The notes under the pieces: model-generated
Databases searched by the model: none
What the model was told of the DNA's origin: nothing
The model's input: only the letters and a program-made list of their open reading frames with translations
NCBI GenBank assembly: GCA_037693485.1
Contig: CM075348.1
Location: 101,292,109-101,356,108 of the forward strand
Reading direction: 5' to 3'
Source: Kitagawia praeruptora
Lineage: Eukaryota; Streptophyta; Magnoliopsida; Apiales; Apiaceae
DNA length: 64,000 nucleotides
In this document: positions 33,825 through 45,027 of the stretch, piece by piece
Position numbering within the stretch: position 1 is the stretch's first letter
How the letters are laid out: the number at the start of each line of letters is the position of its first letter
Translations under genes and position numbers: made by a program

Positions 33825-36800
33825 CTAAAGTCCCAGCTGCCTCTGTTGTAACCCGGCAATAGTCATTTTCCGTGCTTCCCCTTTAAAAAGCTCCCAAGCT
33901 ATGCGATACCGGAAAGTCAAAACATCATATACTGGGTGCCACATTACATCTTTCAATGATATGCCGCCAAGTATAGCATCCATATACTTGCAAACGTACA
34001 CGCCACAATCAGAGCCGCCTTGTTGCTTCGGTCGATCCGTAATGAACTTCACATTCATGAAACTGTCTTCAGCAAATCTCAAAGGTTCCAAGAAATGAAG
34101 CATGCACAACAATAATTTTTCCTACAAATTTACCACAAAAAATTAAAAACATATTCAAGAAAGAAGACATATTTAAAAAACATTGCATAAGATTACCATG
34201 ACATAAATCTCCTTGGCGTACACCTTTCGTAAGTCACAATAAGATCCATGATCCCGGAGAGGATCAATTAAAAGCAATTTCAGTCGTTCAAGGTCCACAA
34301 CAAACAAAAACCAATGACCACCTGTGCATACGGGGAACATAGCAACATCACACAAGTGTATTGGTGGCCCAAAGTGCTGGTCTTGGTAGGTAATATAGAA
34401 ACTTTCTTGCTCTTTCAACCTCTCCGGAGTTTTACAATTTGGATGCATCTGCAAAAAAGAGAAAATAAGTTATGAAATGCAAGAATTCTTGCAATTTCTA
34501 TTATTCTATATTTCTTGCATTTTAGACCTTCATTTCTCTATTTCTTGCATTTTAGACCTTTATTTCTATAATTTTGCATTTTAGACCTTTATTATTATAA
34601 TTTTGCATTTTAGACCTTTATTTCTCTATTTCTTGCATTTTAGACCTTTATTTCTCTATTTCTTGCATTTTAGACCTTTATTTCTATAATTTTGCATTTT
34701 AGACCTTTATTTCTCTATTTCTTGCATTTTAGACCTTTATTTCTATAATTTTGCATTTTAGACCTTTATTTCTCTATTTCTTGCATTTTATAACCTTATT
34801 TCTATAATTTTGCATTTTAGACCTTCATTTCTCTATTTCTTGCATTTTAGACCTTTATTTCAATAATTTTGCATTTTATACCTTTATTTTTATAATTTTG
34901 CATTTTAGACCTTTATTTCTCTATTTCTTGCATTTTAGACCTTTATTTCTCTATTTCTTGCATTTTAGACCTTTATTTCTATAATTTTGCATGTTAGACC
35001 TTTATTTCTCTATTTCTTGCATTTTAGACCTTTATTTCTATAATTTTGCATTTTAGACCTTTATTTCTCTATTTCTTGCATGTTAGACCTTAATTTCTAT
35101 AATTTTGCATTTTAGACCTTTATTTCTCTATTTCTTGCATTTTATAACCTTATTTCTATAATTTCGCATTTTAGACCTTTATTTCTCTATTTCTTGCATT
35201 TTAGACCTTTATTTCTATAATTTTGCATTTTAGACCTTTATTTTTATAATTTTGCATTTTATAATTCTATAATAACGCAATAAGTTATGAAATGCAACAA
35301 TTAACTAATTAACCAAATAATAAGTTATGAAATGGAATAATTAACCAAATTAAGGACTAAAATGCAAGAAATTTGAATTGATTTACCTCCAAGTCGGTGC
35401 AATGCCCAGTTGCAATGGTCGTGAAATAACTCATGCCAAGGAAGAACCTCTTGCATTGACGGCCTAGCACTTTTTGCTGAAAATATGTACTCTCCCTAAG
35501 CTTCAACAGGTCAATATATGCATCCAGAACTGACGACTCTATTTCACGATCGCGTTTTAGGCATTGGACATTTTCCCAAGCAAGCTCCGCAACCATCCCA
35601 CCAACATTCTTAATAAAATTATGCTTTTCACCCCACCAATGCTTAAACAACCAGTTGATTTTCCGATTTTTCAGTGGCCTCTTCATATCACCTGATACAT
35701 AAGCAGGCCGCCTCTGCGCATCCTTGTATTTATCCTCTTCAGTGTCCAACTGCAAATACATGTCAATACCCCTAATCATGATGGATATTCATGGCATATG
35801 GAAAAAATATCAAGCCAAAACGAATGTATGATTCAAGATACATACCCCAAGCATTTCTCTTAAGTTATCAGGAATAACACCACTGATACTACCAAACTTC
35901 ACAAGTCCACCCGCCACTGGGGTAAACTCTGAACCAGGAGTAGTGGTTTCATCCTGCCATTCGATGAAGATACAAAAATCATATAAACATTTCAAATACA
36001 ATACGTCACAAAGTTGAGTCAAAGTTAAAGATTATTACATCAAGGTTGACACCAGGAGGGATGGGGCGGTCTGATAAAGGTGTTACCATGTGTGTAGAAG
36101 GAGAAGGAGCAACTGTAGTCTGAACCTGTATCGGCTGTGAAGGAGGAGGGCTAACCTGCAACCACAATGTGATAAAAACATGAATAACATATTCATGCTG
36201 TTGGTATATAAGAAAGGAAATCACAAATAGGAGAGATTAGTACCTCAATATGAGCATCAGGGGGGACAGACTGTGAAGGAGGAGGGCTAGATCCCAGGGT
36301 CGACTGTGTAACAGGAGGAGCAGCTGCTGTAGTCTCAACTGTAGTCTGAACCTGTATCAGCTGTGAAGGAGGAGGGCTAACCTGCAACCGCAATGTGATA
36401 AAAACATGAATAACATATTCATGATGTTGGTATATAAGAAAGGAAATCACAAATAGAAGAGATTAGTACCTCAATATGAGCATCAGGGGGGACAGACTGT
36501 GAAGGAGGAGGGCTAGATCCCAGGGTCGGCTGTGTAACAGGAGGAGCAGCTGCTGTAGTCTCAACTGTAGTCTGAACCTGTATAAGCTGTGAAGGAGGAG
36601 GGCTAACCTGCAACCGCAATGTGATAAAAACATGAATAACATATTCATGCTGTTGGTATATAAGAAAGGAAATCACAAATAGGAGAGATTAGTACCTCAA
36701 TATGAGCATCAGGGGGGACAGACTGTGAAGGAGGAGGGCTAGATCCCAGGGTCGGCTGTGTAACAGGAGGAGCAGCTGCTGTAGTCTCAACCGTAGTCTG

Positions 36801-39800
36801 AACCTGTATAAGCTGTGAAGGAGGAGGGCTAACCTGCAACCGCAATGTGATAAAAACATGAATAACATATTCATGCTGTTGGTATATAAGAAAGGAAATC
36901 ACAAATATGAGAGATTAGTACCTCAATATGAGCATCAGGGGGGACAGACTGTGAAGGAGGAGGGCTAGATCCCAAGGTCGGCTGTGTAACAGGAGGAGCA
37001 GCTGCTGTAGTCTCAACTGTAGTCTCAACCTGTATAAGCTGTGAAGGAGGAGGGCAAACCTGCAACCGCAATGTGATAAAAACATGAAGAACATATTCAA
37101 AGTTGAACATATTCAACCTGTAGTCTATTTCTTGCATTTTAGACCTTTATTTCTCTATTTCTTGCATTTTAGACCCTTATTTCTCTATTTCTTGCATTTT
37201 ATAACCTTATTTCTATAATTTCGCATTTTAGACCTTTATTTCTCTATTTCTTGCATTTTAGACCCTTATTTCTCTATTTCTTGCATTTTATAACCTTATT
37301 TCTATAATTTTGCATTTTAGACCTTTAATTCTCTATTTCTTGCATTTTATAACATTATTTCTATAATTTCGCATTTTAGACCTTTATTTCTCTATTTCTT
37401 GCATTTTAGACCCTTATTTCTCTATTTCTTGCATTTTATAACCTTATTTCTATAATTTTGCATTTTAGACCTTTATTTTTCTATTTCTTGCATTTTATAA
37501 CTTTACTTCTCTATTTCTTGCATTTTAGACCTTTACTTCTCTATTTCTTGCATTTTAGACCTTTACTTCTCTATTTCTTGCATTTTAGACCTTTACTTCT
37601 CTATTTCTTGCATTTTAGACCCTTATTTCTCTATTTCTTGCATTTTAGACCCTTATTTCTCTATTTCTTGCATTTTAGACCCTTATTTCTATAATTTTGC
37701 ATTTAGACCTTTATAGTATTATTATAAAAGTACAAACCTCAGTATTTCGACGTGTGATCCAGTCCTTGGGCCATGCAACATGAGATCCAACAGCTTGCTT
37801 GACCGTCTCCATCTCACCAGGTACTGGAACTGGAATCAAGGCTTCTAGTTGGATCCCACTATCCACTGACACTCTCTGACATCCAGTAGACATTGGCTTG
37901 CCATGTATTTTCCTACTCATTTCTCCTCCATCCGGGTAAGCCATGCCATAGGCAACCTTATTGCCATCCACTGCCAACTCACATGGTATTGGAGCCTACA
38001 ATTATGATAACAAAAGTCAAATAGGAGAGATTAGTACCTCAATGGTGTATAAGAAGAAAATCACAAATAGGAGAGATTAGTACCTCAATCTGAGCATGAT
38101 GGGGGACAGATGCCGGGGTAGGCTCTGTCACAGCAGGAATAGTGCTAACCTGCAACCACAATGAGATAAAAACACGAAGAACATATAAAAAGTTGGTACA
38201 TAAGAAGGAAATTACAGTAAGGAGAGATTAATATGAGCATGAGGGGGATAGATACCGGCGTAGACTGTGAAGGAGGAGGGCTAGATACTGGGGTCGTCTG
38301 TGTAACAGGAGGAGCAGCTGCTGTAGCCTCAACCTACAAGATACACCGATCATGCATTTTATACCCTTATTAATTTCTATAATTCTTGCATTAAACCAAG
38401 CGTTAAGGATTGATACCTCAACTTGGACTATAGGCGGGACAGATACCAAGGGAGGCTGTGTAGCAAGAGCATCTGTAGTCTCAACCTGCAATTATATGTC
38501 AACGAACTGATCACATAGTTATATATATAATTCCTCCTAAGTGACTCGAATTAAACCTAGCATTAAGGATTACTACCTGACGAGGACGTTTATAAGAGAC
38601 ATGAGGTGTGGCATCGTGCGTAAGTGAAGCATGAGAATCAACAGTCTCAACCTACAATAAAATATACAACAATCATACATATATTCAATCCACTACATTC
38701 AAAGATAACAAGTATCAAAAGATTACTACCTCACGCAAACATTTCTGAGAAACGGCTAGTGGAGGCTGCTGCGAAGATGAAGGACCGCTGGGGTCAATAT
38801 CCATATCATGTGCATGAGAGGGTCTATCAAAACTAGGTCTGATAAATCCAACACCCCTCCACTCGGTGTTGATCCGATCATAACGAGCCAAAAACTCAGT
38901 GATGATATCAAAGAACCACTCGGGGGGATCACGCTCGTAAATGGCATGTAATGTCCTCATTCCACAATCCAACTGCATTGAAGTATTTAGATGCAGGAAT
39001 TAGATAAATAAAGGTCTAAAGTGCAAAAGTATATAAATAAAGGTCTAAAATGCATAATTATACAAATAAATGTCTAAAATGCATGAATTGGAGAAATAAA
39101 GGTCTAAAATGCAAGAATTAGAAAAATAACGGTATATAATGCATACCGCATCAGCCATGTCCTGCTGGGGATACCAGTCACGAGGCACAATCTTAGAACG
39201 ATGCTCAGCCACAAATGGAGCAATCCTTAGCTTACTGACGCGCCTGTACCAATACATGTACTCCTCTATAGACACGTAATTGCCCTCCTCGACAATAGGT
39301 ATCATGCCATCATTAAAAGCATGCCACTCCTCAATGTAATCTGCCAAGGTCACTGTATGATTGTCCCGCACCCAACGAGATGCTCTCTCCGTCCGCAGTG
39401 AAGTCATGGCAACCGGGGCCTGTGGGATATGCTGTAGAATACCAAACTGTCTCAAGACTCTATCTGGCATGACATACTCAACGATATCAAAAGAAATGAG
39501 AGGGACACGACCGAGAGCCATATAGTGAGCATCCATCAAATCGATATTATAATCCACAGAAACATCCTGAATGTCATAAAATCTCTGATAAGGCTGCCAT
39601 GTCAGCCAACCAAGCTGAAAGCTATCAAAGTCCCCCCGATAAAGACCTGTATGGTGGTGGGGGTTAACCCTCCTCTCATCTACCGGCTCAGCCCAAGCTA
39701 ATGCCATCGGCCAAACAAAATCCATACGAGGTGCTAACAGAGGTGCCCCAGGCAACAACCTCTCGTAAGACCAAAGCTGCAAAAGCATGGTGCACCCACT

Positions 39801-41926
39801 AATAGCTTTGGCACCCTTCTGAGCAGCCTTGGCCAAACCCCTGAACAAATAACTCAAAACCGCAGCTCCCCGGGTGTACACAAGGTTATCATGCTCGCTA
39901 AACTCGGGAGAAGGCTTCTCCGGTTTCTTTTTATACATTTCCCTCAACCTATGAAGCTTCACCCCACCTAAATTGCAAAGAAATAAAAATTTAAGGTATA
40001 ATATGCAAGAATTAAACAAATAAAGGATTAAAATGCAAGAAATTAGAATTTATGGGCTAAAATGCAATAACTTGATAATTATCTTCCTAAATTGCAAAGA
40101 AATGAAAATTTTAGGTATAACATGCAAGAATTAAACAAATTAAGGACTAAAATGCAAGAAATTAGAATTCTTGGGCTAAAATGCAATAAGTAGATAATTA
40201 TCTTCCTAAATTGCAAATAAATGATAATTTAATGTATAACATGCAAGAATTAAACAAATAAAGGATTAAAATGCAAGAAATTAGAATTCTTGGGCTAAAA
40301 TGCAATAACTAGATAATTATCTTCCTAAATTGCAAAGAAATGAAAATTTAAGGTATAACATGCAAGAATTAAACAAATTAAGGACTAAAATGCAAGAAAT
40401 TAGAATTCTTGGTCTAAAATGCAATAAGTAGATAATTATCTTCCTAAATTGCAAAGAAATGATAATTTAATGTATAACATGCAAGAATTAAACAAATAAA
40501 GGATTAAAATGCAAGAAATTAGAATTTATGGGCTAAAATGCAATAACTAGATAATTATCTTCCTAAATTGCAAAGAAATGAAAATTTAAGGTATAACATG
40601 CAAGAATTAAACAAATTAAGGAATAAAATGCAAGAAATTAGAATTTATGGGTTAAAATGCAATAAGTAGATAATTATCTTCCTAAATTGCAAAGAAATGA
40701 TAATTTAATGTATAACATGCAAGAATTAAACAAATTAAGGACTAAAATGCAAGAAATTAGAATTTATGGACTAAAAAGCAAACCTTTTTTATACATATCT
40801 TTGCGTTCGGTCTCAGTCAACCTCAAATCATGCCACCGTCTTAGCCAATATGGAAGCGGTGCGGAAAGCTCCGTATGAGTAACAACACGACCACGAACAG
40901 GCAATCCCAATATCATGTAAACATCCTCTAGAGTGATGGTGATCTCACCAAATGGGAAATGAAAGGTGTTGGTCTCTGGCCTAAACCTCTCCACCAATGC
41001 CGTGATCAATCGGATGTCGTTCTGGGGAATCGAGCGTGGGTTAGTAAACGCTCGGAAACCCCAGTCTGACAGCAAACTAACCTGGGTGTCATCAAATACC
41101 CAATCGTCGAGGTTGGCTGTCAACTGGCGGACATCCAACTTCTCCCGCTCACCCCCCTGCCATATGTGACTGCTAATATGATCATCCTGCATGGTCAAGC
41201 GGGACCTATCGAGAGGCCCGCACTGTATATCCATAGCATCTGCAATGTGCAAGATCAAAGAAATAAGGCACATTTCATAAACATGTACCAAAATTGGCTA
41301 AAATTATCATTCCATTAAGACATATTTAAAACAAGAATAAATTAACACCGAATATAATTTATCAAATAAAATGCAGTACTAATATGTTAATTAATCAAAA
41401 TTCGAATTAATAAATCATATTAATTCATAAATTCGAATTTTAAACTCAAAAATTCAAATTAATAATTCAAAAATTCGAATTAAAATTTCCACAACTCATA
41501 AAAAAATTATAATTATAATTTCATAATTATAAACCCTAATAATTCGAATTAATTCATAGTTTTAATAAAAATTCGAATAATAATTCGAAACCTAATTCTA
41601 AATTGGGCATTTCGAGCTAATTCAACCTAATTAAAGATGAGAAACCCTAATTTCAACTCAATTGAGGGTAAAAGCCCTAATTTCAAACTAATGCAAACCA
41701 AAAATGGGTAAAATTCGAACTATGAACCCTAATAATTCGATTTAATTCATGATTTTAACTAAAATGAATCAAATAAACACCACCCACAGTTAAAAACGAA
41801 TCAAACCATGTACATATAATCGTCAATAGCAATGTATATAGTAGTGCGTGTGTGTATGTATAACTACGTGCGTGTGTGTGTAAGTGTCAATTAGAAGATA
41901 CCTTGAGAAGAAAGATGGCCTGACAT
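33825..41926 (-). CDS. PMD - DUF8039-like - Ulp1 (C48) SUMO-protease fusion gene, 18 exons, apparently intact
   Basis: Exons (minus): 41902-41926, 40784-41239, 39147-39967, 38730-38972, 38577-38651, 38417-38485, 38256-38333, 38084-38149, 37738-37995, 36922-37059, 36696-36833, 36470-36607, 36244-36381, 36039-36155, 35846-35953, 35387-35749, 34197-34448, 33825-34121. All borders are GT-AG; the total is 3,780 nt (1,259 residues) with no stop. From the third exon on, every exon starts and ends in phase 0. Domains: plant mobile domain at about 30-440 (TNTFHFPFGEITITLEDV, MILGLPVRG); DUF8039-like at 612-697; Pro/Ser/Gln repeats at 698-920; C48 protease at about 957-1259 with His1122 (GGHWFLFVVD), Asp1139 (LLLIDPL), Gln1194 and Cys1200 (KQQGGSDCGVYVCKY). 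Ulp1 enzymes cut SUMO from targets. Splicing is predicted by eye; several small middle exons are the least certain. Confidence 0.78.
34483..35270. repeat. Intron minisatellite, ~30-bp units (ttgcattttagacctttatt)
   Basis: About 26 units alternating tttctctatttcttgcattt and tttctataattttgcatttt, each followed by tagacctttat. It fills the intron between the two central protease exons (34449-35386). Confidence 0.95.
36018..37110 (-). repeat. Tandem exon-intron array, 226-bp units
   Basis: Four units of exactly 226 bp (exon starts at 36244, 36470, 36696, 36922) each hold one 138-nt exon plus an 88-nt intron with its own acceptor (tttttatcacattgcggttg, cag) and donor (gag/gtactaatc). A fifth, shorter relative is exon 36039-36155. 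Units differ by only a few bases. Each adds 46 residues (SPPPSQLIQVQTTVETTAAA and so on) without changing the frame. Confidence 0.93.
37125..37710. repeat. Intron minisatellite, same family as 34483-35270
   Basis: About 19 units of ttgcattttagacc(c/t)ttattt. The 78-residue plus-strand frame here is only repeat shadow. Confidence 0.95.
39003..39140. repeat. Intron minisatellite, inverted orientation
   Basis: Four units of aaataaaggtctaaaatgca, the reverse complement of the 34483 and 37125 families, in the intron 38973-39146. Confidence 0.8.
39968..40783. repeat. Intron minisatellite, ~120-bp units, about 6.7 copies
   Basis: The word ataattatcttcctaaattg recurs every 119-120 bp (about 40075, 40194, 40314, 40434, 40553, 40673). 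Each unit contains ctaaaatgcaag, the core of the other intron minisatellites. It fills the whole intron between the two PMD exons. Confidence 0.95.
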
Positions 41927-42004
41927 TCGCAGCTCTTTGTGTAAATCGCCCGTAATCGCCTGAAATCGCCTGAGCTCTGTGTTTAATTAGTGTTAATCGG
42001 GTCG

Positions 42005-42250
42005 CGGCAACCGCAATGGGTGGTTGTATAGGTCTCCTATCCGCATTGTATCATTGCGGCAATGATTTAAGGGTAAAAAAGTAATTCCATATTTTTATGT
42101 ATCCGCATTGTATCATTGCGGCAATGATTTAAGGGTAAACAAGTAATTTCAGATTTTCATTCATCCGCTATGTATCATTGCTGTAATCATTTAAGAGTAA
42201 AAAAGTAATTCCATATTTTTATATATCCGCATTGTATCATTGCGGAAATT
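42005..42250. repeat. MULE right-end tandem repeats, ~65-bp units
   Basis: Four units of tccgcattgtatcattgcgg followed by caatgatttaagggtaaa and tagtaattccat-type sequence. The CCGCA...TTGCGG pair is palindromic as in the left end. 42251-42616 is AT-rich with nothing recognisable. Confidence 0.88.
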
Positions 42251-42616
42251 TCATATTGGAGGGTGAAAACGTAATTTCATATTTTTACTTGTTTCATATT
42301 TCAAATTAACAGCTTTTATTAATTTATTATTTTTATTACTTTTATTAAATATAAAACTATAATAATTTATTTAAAATTTTATGTAATAATTCAAATTTTA
42401 TAAACATTTTTATATTTTATAATGTATTATTTTACCAATTTTTTAATTTTAATAAATAATAAAAATAAAAGTATAAAAACGTAAAATAATATTTAATACT
42501 GTTTTGTTTTGTAGTAAATTACAAATGAATTTATTTGGTGTAGTGGTCATGTTGGTGTTATCTCTGGTGAAGGACCTGAGATCGACTCCACATAAATTTT
42601 TTTTTTTTTAAGTTTT

Positions 42617-42770
42617 CCTGCCGCAAGTGTTCAATGCGGCAACCTTCTTTTTTTTTTAAGTTTTCCTGCCGCAAGTGTTCATTGCGGCAGTTTTCCTGCC
42701 GCAAGTGTTCAATGCGGCAACCTTCTTTTTTTTTAAGTTTTCCTGCCGCAATTGTTCATTGCGGCAGTGT
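42617..42770. repeat. MULE right-end subterminal CCGCAA arrays
   Basis: Four blocks of cctgccgcaagtgttcaatg followed by cggca, spaced by tttcttttttttttaagttt. The last block lies about 35 bp inside the terminal repeat. Confidence 0.88.
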
Positions 42771-42853
42771 ACGAGTTGGTGGTTGTGGGCCTTTTTTCAA
42801 CCAACGGTGGCTGTGGAAGGGCACCCATTATAAAAAAGCAAAACTCCCTAATC

Positions 42854-43485
42854 TGTATCATGTTTAATAAACACTTAAAAAGACCACATAATCAGAATAG
42901 CATCCATATCCCTTAAGGGAGTATAACAAACCAATAATTTTAAGTCTGTCATTCAGTTGTCTGTGCTTTGATGGTAACACAACTACAAAGGAGTAAATCT
43001 TTAATGGGAAAAAGTAACAAGAAACCTGGTCAAAATTGGGGCCATCATAGATAATCTTTAACGTGACTGTATCATGTTTAATAAACACTAAAAAAGACCA
43101 CATGATCAGAATAACATCCATATCCCTTAAGGCAGTATAACAAACCAATAATTTTAAGTCTGTCATTCAGTTGTCTGTGCTTTGATGGTAACACAACTAC
43201 AAAGGAGTAAATCTTTAATGGGAAAAAGTAACAAGAAACCTGGTCAAAATTGGGGCCATCATAGATAATCTTTAACGTGACTGTATCATGTTTAATAAAC
43301 ACTAAAAAAGACCACATGATCAGAATAACATCCATATCCCTTAAGGCAGTATAACAAACCAATAATTTTAAGTTCGTGTTATTCAGTTGTATGTGCTTTG
43401 ATGGTAACACATCTACAAAGGAGTAAATCTTTAATGGGAAAAAGTAACAGGAAACCTGGTAAAAATTGGGATCATCATAGATAGA
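42854..43485. repeat. 214-bp tandem triplication next to the MULE
   Basis: tgtatcatgtttaataaaca starts at 42854, 43068 and 43282. Copies are about 95% alike by eye. On the minus strand each holds the short frame KIIYDGPNFDQ followed by gtttc, which could be a triplicated exon edge. No TE signature. Confidence 0.92.
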
Positions 43486-43739
43486 GCCATATGTTCAGCA
43501 TCTAATAAGTTTGGATGCCATGAGAAGATGTACTGGACAAAAGAAACAGAGACATAGATTAGAAAAACATTCAGCTAGCAATGTAGCATGTATCATACTC
43601 ACAACTTCAGCAGACCATTTCACTGATTCCATAATTCTCTTCTCAGATACAGCTCTAGGATACATTTTTAACTTAAAATGGCATTCAGAGCATGTTTAAT
43701 TAATAGGGCGACGCAATTAAAAGGACATGCAACTACTTA

Positions 43740-44068
43740 GGGTGTGTTCACTTGGAAAGAATGGAATGGGGTAGGAATGGAATGAAAATTGTAAACAAAA
43801 TTTATGAAGAAAGGGGATGTTGGGGGAAATAATGAACAAATATGAGGGAGAAGAAGTTTTTTATGATGAAGATTGCAAGGAAATTGATGAAAATTGGAAA
43901 TGGAGCATTCCTTCCAAAACATGTGGGTTAGAATTCTAGTTCAAATTATTTGGAGAGTAATGAAGCAAGGAATGAAATTTATAAACACTTTCCCCAATCT
44001 CCCCCAAATAATAGTATAAATTTCATTTCATTCTCCCCTCATTCCATTCAATCCAAGTGAACATAGCC
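43740..44068. mobile_element. Tourist-like (PIF/Harbinger) MITE, 329 bp
   Basis: Ends GGGTGTGTTCACTTGG and, inverted, GGCTATGTTCACTTGG, flanked by TTA at 43737-43739 and 44069-44071. The interior is largely palindromic (gaatggaatg... / ...cattccattc). TTA duplication and G-rich start fit PIF/Harbinger MITEs. Confidence 0.85.
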
Positions 44069-44789
44069 TTAGTATGATTTCATAATTATAAATGTTGACA
44101 TATAAGCGCCGCGTCAATTCTGACCAAGGTCTTTCAGACACCCTCACGTCATGAGAAAGCTACAAGGGGTGTAATTTGTTAGGGACGGACTAATAAATAT
44201 ATGAAGTCGTACTCACACTTAACGAAATGGCTATTCCTATCCAAAAGGAACATTACACGATATTCAACATGTGTTTAAATTTTCTGTTCTTAACTTAGAA
44301 AAACCGATATAAGTTACTTTGTACATCTTATCATTTGTTAGGTTGACAATGCCATTCCTCTTTCACTAATTCTAATCTATATGACCTGTCTTTACTAACT
44401 TGAATAAAATACGAAATTCATGATATATATAAGCGTATTGATATTACATAATAGATCAATTACTCACTGAGAAAATGTAGAGAGCAAAAACTACTACCTT
44501 TATTCTTAATAAAACTAACGATTACATGAGATTAAATAAGAGGAAAAAAGACAAACTTTCCACCCATATTGGCTATAATCTTGGAAACAACATAACCACT
44601 TACCTTATCAACCTCCACTGCTAGCTGACTCCTAGCAATTACTCTAACAGCTTATGACCAAAACAAACTACCAAATCAAAGACATCTTGACCAAATCAAA
44701 TCAAATATTACAAAACATAAATAAATAAAACAAACTTAGATTAATTCCCAACAATCTCCCCTAAATCTAAGCTTGTTTCTGCATATTCT

Positions 44790-45015
44790 TAACATAGCCC
44801 ATATGGCATTAATTCAACTTAGCCCGTATGGCTATGAACTAAACCCGTTTGGCTTACAACTTCTTTGCCCGTCTGGCAATCAAGTTCATTAGCCCGTGTG
44901 GCTTTCGTTTTGTCCGTCTGACACTACTAAAACTTGCCCGTCTGGCAATACTTTATTCACCCGTCTGGTTACCATTTATTTACCTATTTGGCACATATCC
45001 TTTGCCCATTTGGCT
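44790..45015 (-). repeat. Degenerate tandem repeat gccagacgggc in the element's 3' region
   Basis: On the plus strand gcccgt(c/a/g)tggc recurs about ten times with 5-20 bp spacers, between the gag stop and the polypurine tract. Possibly a packaging or RNA-structure signal; the role is unknown. Confidence 0.75.
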
Positions 45016-45027
45016 GCCTTAATTCTT

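Larger units (their letters stand above)
26119..42826 (+). mobile_element. Giant Mutator-like element (MULE), 16.7 kb, FAR1-type transposase plus PMD-Ulp1 gene
   Basis: A perfect 9-bp duplication ATTATAAAA lies at 26110-26118 and 42827-42835. The ends pair as gap-free imperfect inverted repeats over about 30 bp; the best block is CCACAACCACCGTGGGTTG on the left against CCACAGCCACCGTTGGTTG on the right (reverse complement). Both ends carry palindromic CCGCAA/TTGCGG arrays just inside. The element contains a FAR1-family transposase read inward from the left and an 18-exon PMD-Ulp1 fusion gene read inward from the right, a convergent layout like MuDR. Ulp1-like genes in MULEs are known (Kaonashi-type elements). 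The TSD is AT-rich, so chance is not excluded, but position, TIR match and gene content agree. Confidence 0.85.

Noticed and set aside
34483..35270. CRISPR-like regularly spaced repeats
   Set aside because: Units are contiguous ~30-bp minisatellite with no unique spacers, inside an intron of a plant gene.
37458..37694. 78-residue repetitive protein (HFRPLLLYFL repeats)
   Set aside because: It is the plus-strand translation of an intron minisatellite whose unit happens to lack stops.
33825..41926. Two separate genes (PMD gene and Ulp1 gene)
   Set aside because: No promoter or stop was seen between them, and all intervening exons keep phase 0 to the protease stop; a single gene is the simpler reading, though untested by cDNA.
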